A stretch of 64,000 bases of DNA from Zasmidium citrigriseum (taxonomy: Eukaryota; Ascomycota; Dothideomycetes; Mycosphaerellales; Mycosphaerellaceae): the NCBI GenBank assembly GCA_002786025.1, contig NHNW01000071.1, forward strand, positions 155,905 through 219,904. Direction: 5' to 3'. The translations under genes and the position numbers were made by a program. Below the pieces are notes generated by a model. That model searched no databases, was not told where the DNA came from, and worked only from the letters and a program-made list of their open reading frames with translations. This document shows positions 11,023-20,742 of the stretch, piece after piece. Every line of letters starts with the position of its first letter. The stretch's first letter is position 1.

Positions 11023-12790
11023 CTACGTGATAAAGGCCTTGCCCTCCAGACCACTCTGTGCATGGCGACTATTAGCTCGCGTCAACAACCACTTCAATCC
11101 CACTGCGCACGCCGCGCAAGCCAAAGCAAAAGCCATCATCAAGATAAACCCCATGACATATCTTGGTGCATCTCGATTAGGATAGAAATACGGAGACCAT
11201 ATGTTGCCCAGCTGCGCGACAATGTTAATGATGGCGAAACCACATGCTCTCTTCTCTGGCGTTTGATTAAGTGTGGTACCAGCCCATCCAGCGATTAGAG
11301 CGTTGGCGGCCATGCAACCTGGTGCGTAGAGGAAAGCGGCTGCGTAGCGAGCGGGTCCGTTTGTTGTCGCTACAGTGATGATGGCACCAGTCACCGTCAA
11401 GAGAGTGGGTACTGCAATGTGCCAGCCTCGCTCCTGTCTGCGGTCGGAGGACCAGGCCACTAACAAGGCGAACGCAGCAGCGAGAAAGTAAGGAGGTGCG
11501 GTAAGGGCCAGAGTCACCGTAGTGTCGCCAAAATGCAGACCCCTCATGATGGCAGGGAAGAAATAGGTAAAGCCGTAGGCTGAGTGGTTGGCCAGCAGCA
11601 TGAATGCCTACGATGATTTGAGTCGTCAGAAGAGTGAGACAGCGTGTAATCGGGAGAGCATTACTTACCAGAATCCAGGTATAATAGTCCAACACACACG
11701 CCCGTAGGCCTCGCCAGGGGGATTGCATCGGTTTTGTACCCACGATACGGTCGCGATAGATGCGATCCGCGCAGACGAGCTTCTCGTTCTCAGTGAATAG
11801 CCATCGCCCACTCCCAGAATTCGATCCTATCAGTCCGGGCAAGGTGAAGAAAGCAGTAACGGCCACGCAAAAGCTGACCGCACCTTCGATGATGAACATC
11901 CACCTCCAGCCCGCTAATCCCAGCGATCCGTCCAGCCCGCTGAAGATTCCAGCGGCAATCAAACCAGAAACTCCCGAGCCAAGAATCAACCCGGAGTAGA
12001 GGATGGCGGCGCGAAATGCTAGTTCTCGACGAGTATAGTAGGCGCTCAGGACGAACATGGCTCCAGGAAACTAGAAACACGTCAGTAGAGTGCCCACAGG
12101 ACTGCATCCCTAATGACAAAGAGGTCTTACGAAGGGAGCCTCGGTGATGCCAAGGCACAGCCGTACGGCGAGTGCCTGGCCAAAGGTATGAGTTGCTGCC
12201 ATACAAGCCGATACGATGGACCATAGCGCCGCCCACGCCGACAGATAGGTCGATGGCTGGACCCGGGTGATTAACATCTGGCTGTGTTGATGAAATCAGC
12301 GCTTGCGAGACCCTTTTTGCGTAGATGGCAGAACATACCTCGGAATCTGCGTACACATGTACGTGACATTGAGAAGGGATACGAGAATGTTAAATTGGTC
12401 GCCCGTCAAGCCCAGATCACGCTGGAAGTGATCGAGGTTTGCAGAACTGATGTTTGGTCAGCCATTCGAACAGCGGACCGAGGTGTGCTCCGTTTCTTTT
12501 CGAACTTACGCGATATTGTTGCGGTCCAGGTAGTTGAAGAAATATAACAGCCAGATGGTAGGCATCAAAGTCAAATCTAGTTTCCGAAGAATCTGTCTCT
12601 CGGCAGCTTTGTATTCGCTGCTTGCGGATGCCGAGTCTTGATCCAGCTGGTCGACACTGGGCTCAGCATCTTTACCTTCGAGAGGGTCAAGGTCCACGTG
12701 CTCTTGGTGCTGGGATCTCCAATCATCTTTGCCTGGTTTGATTCCCTTTGCTTCGTCGATTCGGGCCATGTCGAGTATTGCAGTGGCCAA
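11023..12790 (-). CDS. MFS transporter, anion:cation symporter (allantoate/nicotinate permease-like) family
   Basis: Five exons (12790-12510, 12446-12339, 12281-12131, 12070-11669, 11607-11023) join to 508 residues, with four introns of 57-63 bp. After a charged cytoplasmic N terminus of about 70 residues the pattern R-K-L-D-L-T-L-M-P, Y-F-F-N-Y-L-D-R-N-N-I and the segment G-I-T-E-A-P-F-F-P-G-A mark the Dal5/Tna1-type branch of the MFS, which imports small organic anions such as allantoate, nicotinate or pantothenate. Twelve hydrophobic segments are present. It is divergent from the Zn2Cys6 gene, a common arrangement for a pathway regulator and its transporter. Substrate cannot be told from sequence. 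Confidence 0.9.
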
Positions 12791-13297
12791 TATGGTGCGG
12801 TCTCAGGAAGCTTGAAACAGCTGGGCCCGCTCATGAGTTGACGCTAGGTTCCTTATATCATGGTAGTCAAAGCACACAGCTTCGCAAGCCTCAGATTCTG
12901 TCCGCGCGGACACTTACGCATGGTGACCCCTCCGCGGTAGCCCCTCATCCGACAGGATCGACTAGTCGCGCACGTAAGCCTTGCGGTCGCCGTGGCTCTG
13001 TCGCCAGCAAGGAGTGGTACAGCAGAAGCACGAGGCCGCCGATTCTGCCTGATATCTCGGCCTGATCTTTGAATACGTCTCATCTGGTCAGCGCCGCAAA
13101 GTGGCAAGAAGCTGGCCGCAATCCGTTCGAGACCTGAACGTTCCAGCTTCCGCAAGGCTGTAGCGCACGAGCGATCTCGCAATCCTTCGGAAAGACTGTT
13201 GCCGCCCACCCCGCACCTCTGGCAAAAGAGATGGCCTCACCACATTCGCCACCCATCACCAACTCCTGCAACACCCGGAGCACTTGCGATATCGCCA
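12791..13297. promoter_or_regulatory. Divergent promoter between MFS transporter and Zn2Cys6 regulator
   Basis: About 500 bp between outward-reading genes. It contains TCCGCGCGGA at 12901-12910 and CCGCGG at 12932-12937, both inverted CCG/CGG arrangements that Zn2Cys6 proteins may bind. A frame upstream of the regulator ATG is open to 13199, so the regulator could start earlier. Confidence 0.45.
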
Positions 13298-14884
13298 ATG
13301 AAAGCCAAGTCGTGCGTACAGTGCCGGCAGCGCAAGGCCAGGTGTGAGTACGATGAGGATCGCAACGAGGGCTGTCGACGGTGCCGCTCACTCGGCGTGC
13401 ACTGCGTATACGATGCAAGCTACCAGCGTGCAGGCAGGGGACAGGTGATACAGCGCATGGCAAGCGAAATTGACCAACTCCGCCAAGCTCTGGACCGCAG
13501 CCACAACAGCACTCCTCAGGCTGCTTCGCTTGTGTCTCTGCACGGCACAGATCCGCCTCTGCTGCCAGACACAATTCCACCGGACGAGACGAACTATCGC
13601 ACCAGCAATGGTGAGGTTTCATTGCTGCCAGCACAAGCGAAGGAGCACTTCTGCTTCTACTTCCTCCGCTGTCACAGTCATCTGCCCTTTGTGATGCGAA
13701 GTCAGGATCCACGAGTCATCTGGGAGTCCTGTCCTGTTCTCTTCTGGGCCATTATAAGCGCTGCGGCAGGAGGCAACTGGGGACTCCGCACCCGGCTCGC
13801 AGCACCGCTCAGAGCCATGCTCGCCGAAACCCTTCACGCTGCGCCGCGTACCGTAGAGATGGTCCAGGCGCTCCTGCTAATGGCTAATTGGCCATTGCCC
13901 GTGCCAAACATCTCCCGGGACGCTTCGGACTTTTATTGCGCCTTCGCAACGCAGATGGGTCTCTCCCTAGGTCTCCACCGTAATCCCGCACAAGCACACG
14001 TACAGACGTACAGGTCCGAGGAGCAAACCAGGCTCTGGGAAACCGATCCAATTGTCAAGACCTCGACATGGAAGGCCTGCTTTGTGGCGAGTCAACAGCA
14101 GTTCTTGTCCAGAGGTGTGCCTCAGCAAGTGTGGCTCGATCGTAGGACCGTCGAAGAGATAGAACGTGGCTTAGGCGATGCTATCAGCCTAGCATGTCGA
14201 CTACATCACATCTTCATGCGCGCTAATCTGGCAATCGGCGATGGCGCTTCGACCAACTCCGGGATGTTGGAGCCGCCGGCAAGAATCATTCAGGTCAAAG
14301 CTTGGGTCTTGAAGCTCGATGAGACAGTAGAGCCGTCAAAAGCTACCATGACTGATGAGCTCATGGTTTCTTTGCTCACAATACGAATGCAGCTGTGGTC
14401 GTACGGTATCTTGGACGACGTGCCACTTGGTCAACCAAAACTAGAATGTGCCAGGGGTGCCGAAGATTCCGCCACCAGCCTTATTCGACTTGCACGTACA
14501 TTGAATCTCGCTACAGCTCCTTCTGCTGTCCGTCGAGCTGTGGCTTACAGCGGCATGACCCTGGTCAAAATCTTGCGATCATCACTAAGTAGCACGGGAC
14601 AGGAAGTGTTGCAGGATAGCATTGAATATGTTCGGCAAGGACTTCGCTCAACGACAGAGTGTGTCGATGATCATTGGCGCAAGGCCAGCGAGACTATACC
14701 GGCACTAATATACCTTGAGGACAAGGGGCTCTCCGCGCCCATATATAGCAGGATGGGGGCTTCATTGATTTACGATCTTTTGCGGATCTGGGAGGAAAAT
14801 AAGGCGGCGTCTACGCAAAGTGTTGACGGCCAGGATCGTGTCATTGACTTGGACGGGTTCGACTGGGACCAGTGGATATCTTAG
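13298..14884 (+). CDS. Zn2Cys6 fungal transcription factor
   Basis: A single exon of 528 residues from the ATG at 13298; the same frame is open to an ATG at 13199 (561 residues), but the shorter start places the zinc cluster at the N terminus as usual. The cluster reads C-V-Q-C-R-Q-R-K-A-R-C, then C-R-R-C ... C-V-Y, six cysteines in canonical spacing at residues 5-32, with a following basic and helical linker. The middle matches the fungal-specific transcription factor domain (for example F-A-T-Q-M-G-L-S-L-G-L-H-R-N). The C terminus is rich in Asp and Trp and may be activating. It is divergent from a transporter and flanked by enzymes, so it is a candidate local regulator of the cluster. Its targets are not shown. 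Confidence 0.9.
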   Translation: MKAKSCVQCRQRKARCEYDEDRNEGCRRCRSLGVHCVYDASYQRAGRGQVIQRMASEIDQLRQALDRSHNSTPQAASLVSLHGTDPPLLPDTIPPDETNYRTSNGEVSLLPAQAKEHFCFYFLRCHSHLPFVMRSQDPRVIWESCPVLFWAIISAAAGGNWGLRTRLAAPLRAMLAETLHAAPRTVEMVQALLLMANWPLPVPNISRDASDFYCAFATQMGLSLGLHRNPAQAHVQTYRSEEQTRLWETDPIVKTSTWKACFVASQQQFLSRGVPQQVWLDRRTVEEIERGLGDAISLACRLHHIFMRANLAIGDGASTNSGMLEPPARIIQVKAWVLKLDETVEPSKATMTDELMVSLLTIRMQLWSYGILDDVPLGQPKLECARGAEDSATSLIRLARTLNLATAPSAVRRAVAYSGMTLVKILRSSLSSTGQEVLQDSIEYVRQGLRSTTECVDDHWRKASETIPALIYLEDKGLSAPIYSRMGASLIYDLLRIWEENKAASTQSVDGQDRVIDLDGFDWDQWIS

Positions 14885-15295
14885 GCATTGATGTTACGCA
14901 CAATCCTCATGGACGTAGGCCTGCCCTGCAACTGCCCTGGGCATTCTGCGAGTCCCCGGCATTGGACGTCTCCACAGCTACGGACGCGGAATATTGGCTA
15001 CAACATGCGTCACTGCCCGCCTCGACAGAGACGGAAGTCCTACTCGGCTGGCTGTGATCATGTCAGGTCAAGAAATATGGGGTTGCGATGTCGCAGTCGG
15101 CGGACTTGGAGCGGCTTCCCCCGCGTCCCAAATCCCTTACAGCCTTGCGCTTTCGGTATGTCAGGCGGGGACAAGAGTAGGACGACGAGCGAATATAAAG
15201 ATCGTCTCCTTGAATGATAAAGTTACGTGAAGTATCAGTCCCCCGACCGAGATCCCACAATCATCTATTGATCATACTACCGCCGAATCAACATC
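14885..15295. other. Intergenic, 3' of regulator and promoter of AtuA-like gene
   Basis: Roughly 410 bp. Short overlapping frames are present on both strands without domains. I see no RNA gene or repeat. Confidence 0.5.
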
Positions 15296-17437
15296 ATGTC
15301 ACCAAGCAAAATCAACAATGGCCTGAAGATATTCACTCCCGTTGGTCAGTTCGGCCAAGGGTGGAACGACAAAGTCTTCTGGGATACAGTCGAATCTGGG
15401 GTTCACGCCATCATCTGCGACGCTGGGTCGACAGATAGCGGCCCGGGGCGACTGGCCTTGGGCAAGACCGCGGCGTCTCCAGAAGGATACAAGCGAGACT
15501 ATGGGAACCTGATCAAGGCAGCACACTTGTATGGCGTGAAGAGGTAGGGCATATACGTCATCATTGAACCTAGTGATGGTGAATCTGACCTTCTGTACTA
15601 GTCTCATCGGCTCGGTACGAGACCCGGGCCAAATGTCCTTTTGATTGAATGGGACAATTGCTAACATTCTACGTTCGCGATCTATCAGGCCGGTGGAGCA
15701 GGGGCCAACAGCGCAGTGGACCAGAATGTCGAAATCGTCAAAGAGATCATCGCGGAACAGGGATACCGAAACATGAAAGTCATCAAGATCTACGCCGAGA
15801 TCGACAAGGACTTGGTCCGTGAGAAGTTGAGGAACAAGCTCACTAGCCCCTGTGGCAAGAGCGTGCCAGCATTAACGGAGAAAGATATCGATGCTTCTGT
15901 CAGAATCGTCGCCCAGATGGGCCTGGAGCCATACTTGAAAGCCATGGATGAACATCCGGACTTCGATATCATCATTGGGGGTCGTGCGTACGATCCCGCT
16001 CCGTATGCGGCATTCTGTTTGCACAACGGCTTCACTGATATTGGTGAGTATAGCACGCAGTCCTGCTTCTCGAGTCACGTTCCCGATCAGCTCCATTGAC
16101 ATGAAGCTGACAATTGACTCTTATAGCGTTGAATTACGCCATGGGCAAGATCCTGGAATGTGGTGGGATGTGTGCAGTGCCAAAGACCCGCGAATGCCTC
16201 GCCATCGTACATCAGGACAGTTTTGACCTCGTTCCCTGCCACCCAGGAGCCAAGTGTACCCCTGTCTCCGTGCCTGCTCATCTTCTGTACGAGAAGTCTC
16301 GGCCAGACATTCTGCAAGGACCAGGCGGAGATTTACACACTGCGGACATGACATACGAACAAATCGATGAGCGAACAGTTCGGGCTCGAGGGGCGAAATT
16401 CATCCATCAGCCTGAGGGCCAGTACACGGTGAAACTGGAAGGCGCTCGTATGGACGGATACCAGTCCAGCTTCGTCGGCGCCTTCCGGGACCCCATACTC
16501 ATCTCTCAGCTGCACGAGTGGCTCCCCGAGGTAGAGAATTATGTCAAGACCTTGGTGACACCCGGATTCGAGTACCAAACAAAATTCATCACGTACGGCC
16601 TGAACGGTGTCATGGGGAAGCTCGAGACCAACCAGGCGATTCCCAAGGAGGTTGCCGTCGTCGTCCAATGCCGAGCACCTACACAGGCACAGGCCAACGA
16701 AGTCGCCAACCGCACCAAGTTGTCGTTGGTTCACTCTCCATACCCAGGGCAGCTTGCCACAGGGGGTAACTTCGCTTGGCCTATCACCCCTTGTGAGACA
16801 GCCAATGGACCAGTTCCGGAGTTCTCAATCTACCATCTAATTCATGAAGCCAATCCGATCGATCTGTTTCCGTACAAAGTCGAAGAAGTGCCTGGGTCCA
16901 ACACTTTTCAAGAAAGCCAAGGTGAATGACCCCTATTCGCGGAATTTGGCGTATGCATTAATCCTGTTGACAGACAAAGTGCCAGCGCAGAAGACGAAAT
17001 TAAAGAACGCAGAAACGCCATCTACCGGGCCCAAGTACTATTACCTCCAGCCTCCACCTTCTTCCGGAAAATGCTACCTTGGCGATGTCGCATCCGTCCT
17101 CCGTAGCAAGATCGCAGGTCCTTATGAAGTGACTTTCGACATTCTTTTCCCCACCAACGAAGTATACCAGAAGGTTAAGGACGCAAATGTTCTATCTGGA
17201 GCGGTCGTGGCGAAACTTTACAATATCCCTGAGGACGATGTCATCGCGGCGCTGTGGTGGGATCCGGCCAAGGCGTTCAAGGCGACAATTCCAAGATATA
17301 GGGCGTCGGCGGGCTTCGAGGAGACGGATACGCATGCGAGCCAGCAGCATGCTCCGCTCCTCTATGTCGAATTGCCTTGGGGCAGGGATCCGAACGCTTC
17401 CAAGGAGCCTCCAAAGCGGACTCCTATTTCGTTTTGA
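15296..17437 (+). CDS. AtuA-like DUF1446 protein with C-terminal DUF4387 domain
   Basis: Five exons (15296-15543, 15602-15614, 15689-16043, 16127-16921, 16974-17437) close in frame to 624 residues. The first 450 residues match the acyclic-terpene-utilisation AtuA (DUF1446) family: D-A-G-S-T-D-S-G-P-G, then G-S-A-G-G-A-G-A-N and I-I-G-G-R-A-Y-D-P-A-P-Y. The C-terminal 110 residues (V-L-R-S-K-I-A-G-P-Y-E-V-T-F-D-I) match DUF4387, which bacteria usually encode as a separate small protein. The biochemical activity of these families is not established; bacterial relatives sit in acyclic terpene or acyl-CoA catabolic operons. Exon 2 is only 13 bp but restores the conserved L-I-G-S before A-G-G-A-G. 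The intron at 16922-16973 (GTGAAT...ACAG) is needed to reach DUF4387. A catabolic role is inference. Confidence 0.85.
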
Positions 17438-18260
17438 TGAGTTGGGTTTTGGAATGAGAGAACGTTTTGTCAGGGTGGAAGAGGCGTGTCCGTAGTGAGT
17501 AGGTAGCAAAGAAATTTGAACCGGTTCAAACTACAGCCAAGTTCGACAACACTTTACCCGCAATCTCTTCTCCATGAACAATGCCACTGCTAGTCACCCT
17601 GGAAACTAAGTTCAGAAAATACCAGTGAAGGCGGTCGACATTGCCGTTGGAGTGTGATGTGGCAGGCAGCCAGTTCCGAGGCAGATACTTTTGCTCGGGA
17701 GCAACGAGCTGCGAGTAGCTGTGACAAGTGTAATCGTAGTGACCTACCCACGTATAGCTACAGTCCGCGTTTGACGCAGACATGTGGCTTTGTGGGGACA
17801 ATGCTAGTGGCCTCTACTGTCGGCCCTATTTGCCCTACATTGGGATGTATACTGGAGCATCGAAACGGGAGCTGACTGCGGCAGGGATCACAATATAGAC
17901 GTCAAGACTCCGACTTGAAGTCTTCTTCAATTTCAAGCTTTGGGCAGCTACGCCTGAGGTTACGAACAGTCCGAAGACAGTGAGCCGATGCATTGCGATA
18001 CATTAAAGAGTTCGAGCATGCTGAGATTAGTACCATCCTCAATAGTCATGGGAATTCGTCAACAGTTGCCCTTAGAAGACTGGAGAACGGTGTAGCTAGG
18101 TATGCCTATCACCAGGTATCGTTTACGCAGCCTGTGGCTCGATCAACCCATCAAAAGCAAGACTGTGGCGAAATCTGTGGTAGTTCTAATACGTCCTTTT
18201 CAATTTCATATACGCTTGGTACTGTCGTATTTGGCATAAGAGTGTTTCAAGGCATTGCAT
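17438..18260. other. Intergenic between convergent genes; 16-bp palindrome
   Basis: About 820 bp between convergent stops, without a supported gene. A perfect palindrome, TTTGAACCGGTTCAAA, lies at 17515-17530. It could be a regulator-binding site or form a hairpin in the 3' UTR of the AtuA-like transcript. Confidence 0.45.
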
Positions 18261-19499
18261 CTACTTCCAAAGCACGCATACCGGTCCCTCGTTCCGTGCT
18301 TTCATCGCTTCCTCGCGAGTCAGGTCTACTCCGGTGTCATTGACAATCGTAGCTCCACGACCAAGAGAGTTGAGGCCCTTAATGTTCATCCTGCCCCTGA
18401 TCTCACCTAGCATACCCGTCTTTGCATCTCTCTCAAGCACAACAATGTCTTGAGTCCATTGATGAGCGACCGCCATCCACTGATTCTCCTTCTCCTGGGA
18501 AAGCGCAAACATGCGCGGATGCTTTCCCGGCAGGTCTTGAAGCTTCACAAGATTCAAGTGATGATCTTTGGACTCAGCGTTGACGGAGTAGACTGCGACG
18601 GTGTCGGTTGCATTGAATGTTTTGATCTCGCGGTTGGTGGCGTACACAAAACGACCATCTGTGCTGACAGCCACCTCTCCGGCCAGAGTCTTATGCTCGT
18701 CTGGTGTGGGAGGCTCGTTGGGACCAAGCGTAGAGAGTGTCTGAAGACATTGAAGTCGGAGCCCTGTCGAACCTCTTTCTGGGTAATGGAGAGCAAAGAC
18801 ACGGAGGGTGTTGTCTTTCTCGCTCAGGAGGTATAGGAAGTGTTGGTCAGCGTTAGCTGTGTTGAAGACCAAGTGGCGTGGGCCCGCGGGAGCAGTGATG
18901 GAGACGCTGTTCACTTTCCTCAAGATCTCAGGTGAGTCTTGGACCTCATACACGTCCAGTCGGTCGCCGGTTCGCAGCGGGACGAACAAGTATCTCCCAG
19001 ACGGATCGAATGCCACTTGGTGAGGATGCGCGTCGTTGAGATCAGGCTCGCTCACGCCATAGTCAATCACCTGGGCAAGTGAAGAAATAGCGCCATCTCT
19101 AGATAGCTGATAAATTGACAGCGTGGATGCGGTAATGTTTGCGGCCGCCAGGAGCTTGCCGTTTGGGCTGATCTCGCAATGAACGCCTCCTATGCCGTTG
19201 CTACTTGCATCACCGAATCGGCGCAAGCCTGGACCCAATGCTGATGTACCACTGGCCGACATGCGTTGAAAAGCAAATATTCCTCCCGACCCAGGAGAAG
19301 CTGCGCTATCAGAGTATTTGTCCCGGCTGATGCTGTAGACCGTTGAGCCTTTAGAAGCGAGCCAGCCCGGCATGTGCCCAGCATCAACGTTGATACTGTT
19401 GAGCTCCAGGGCTTCTCGGGCTGATTTGGCGGGATCGAACGTGATGTCGAGAATCCCTATGCTCTGCAGGGCGACGTAAAAGCCGAGGGGATTGGTCAT
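18261..19499 (-). CDS. Lactonase family seven-bladed beta-propeller protein (6-phosphogluconolactonase-like)
   Basis: A single exon of 412 residues. Repeated propeller strands are visible, including G-G-V-H-C-E-I-S-P-N-G-K-L-L-A-A-A-N, D-A-H-P-H-Q-V-A-F-D-P-S-G-R-Y-L-F-V, G-P-R-H-L-V-F-N and E-V-A-V-S-T-D-G-R-F-V-Y-A-T-N-R. This blade pattern, with the invariant H-Q and R-H-L-V-F, marks the Pgl/carboxymuconate-lactonizing 7-bladed family, found in fungal sugar-lactone hydrolysis and muconate cycloisomerisation. No signal peptide is seen, so it should be cytosolic. It is convergent with the AtuA-like gene. The substrate, and whether it acts with its neighbours, is not known. Confidence 0.88.
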   Translation of the reverse strand: MTNPLGFYVALQSIGILDITFDPAKSAREALELNSINVDAGHMPGWLASKGSTVYSISRDKYSDSAASPGSGGIFAFQRMSASGTSALGPGLRRFGDASSNGIGGVHCEISPNGKLLAAANITASTLSIYQLSRDGAISSLAQVIDYGVSEPDLNDAHPHQVAFDPSGRYLFVPLRTGDRLDVYEVQDSPEILRKVNSVSITAPAGPRHLVFNTANADQHFLYLLSEKDNTLRVFALHYPERGSTGLRLQCLQTLSTLGPNEPPTPDEHKTLAGEVAVSTDGRFVYATNREIKTFNATDTVAVYSVNAESKDHHLNLVKLQDLPGKHPRMFALSQEKENQWMAVAHQWTQDIVVLERDAKTGMLGEIRGRMNIKGLNSLGRGATIVNDTGVDLTREEAMKARNEGPVCVLWK

Positions 19500-20015
19500 G
19501 TTGCCAGTGGAAAAGTAGAGTCAGGCCTCAAAAGAATGGAAAGTCAGTATACGCAATGCAAGACACAATGAATTTATCCTCCGATGTTATGAACGAGAAA
19601 GTACTGAACCGCGGATCTGATTGTCACCATACTGCTTAATCATAGATTCCGACGTGCGGAGTAGGATTGCGAGTTCGCAAAGCTGTGGCGGGAAGGAATA
19701 CATCGACGAGTGTGTCGCCAGGAGGAAGCGGCATTTTTTGCGTACGCATCTCCGTCATCCATGCGGAGAATAAAGTGGCCAGGCTTCAAATAGATCTGTG
19801 GCAAATTATGATGATCGGTATGGCACCTCGTCAGGTCTGAAGCAAGCGCTCTCTTGTCTTCCCGGCGATGCGCCTACCGGCTTCGGTCTGTCCCCTTCTT
19901 CGTATCGGCTTGCACCCAAGTCGAACCTCTTCTCGCCTTACAGACAGCCAGGCTCCCTCTCTCGTGTTTTCTCGCAGCTGCTGTTCCGGGCGTGATTGCT
20001 ACGCTGAAATCCTTG
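19500..20015. other. Intergenic, promoter side of lactonase
   Basis: No convincing gene. The frame at 19798-19995 lacks a recognisable domain. Confidence 0.45.
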
Positions 20016-20493
20016 ATGGCAAAGTGGCGGTCCAATGGCAGGTATCTGTATGCAGCGGATGAACGTGTACACTCAGAGAACATGGAGGTTAGCTGTTATG
20101 GACGACAGTCATATGTTACAAAGAAGGAATTGATGGAACTGGGTCCGCCAGGTGCGGAGGTCGGAGACGATATCGTTTTTTTCTTTCTGTGGAGCTTATC
20201 CTTTCGCTGTCAGAAGGCGGGATGACGAGGGGGGAACTTGGGAGTTGGTGGGCGACCGTCATATGGAGAATCTTGATTCTGACATACTGCAGGCTCTTTC
20301 TCTCGAAAAATTTGACGCTGCGTTGAAAGTTCGATTCCATATGCGCGCGGAAAGGTGGGAAGTTGAAAGTCCGCTGCAGATGGCAGAAAGAAGAAGCGTC
20401 TTCTCGTTGTTCACGGATTGCTCCGATTCCATTGTCCGGAACAGAATATTGACGCAGGTCTATACGCGAATCTTGTCGAAGGATTCTGCATGA
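20016..20493 (+). pseudogene. C-terminal remnant of a HET-type (heterokaryon incompatibility) protein, frameshifted
   Basis: Two overlapping frames together resemble the conserved C-terminal tail of HET-domain proteins: Y-V-T-K-K-E-L-M-E-L-G-P-P-G-A-E-V-G-D-D in one frame (ending near 20175), then C-G-A-Y-P-F-A-V-R-R and W-E-L-V-G-D-R-H in the next. The frame changes at a run of six T (20176-20181), consistent with a one-base slip. The HET domain itself is not found upstream. In intact relatives this tail follows the cell-death domain. I infer a decayed copy or a rearranged fragment; a misread homopolymer is possible but would not restore the missing N terminus. Confidence 0.6.
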
Positions 20494-20742
20494 TGTTGAT
20501 TAATACGTCAGAGGATTTTCGAGATCTCCACGCTAGCCTCGAGCTTCTTTCGACGACGACCCAAACACCATCGGCCTGCGCCGGTTAGCTGCAGAAAGGG
20601 TTTCATGCAGGTGTACTGTACAGTACTGTGCCACCTAGCACCAGTGACGAAGTGAGTAAGCGATCCGAGTGAATACGACTTCAAGCTGTGACGAAGCGTC
20701 GACCCAACTTCTTCATTAACCTCATTTCCAGTTGCCAGAGCA

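Noticed and set aside
16844..17437. Separate second gene after the AtuA-like part
   Set aside because: A 52-bp GT-AG intron at 16922-16973 joins it in frame to the upstream exon as one protein.
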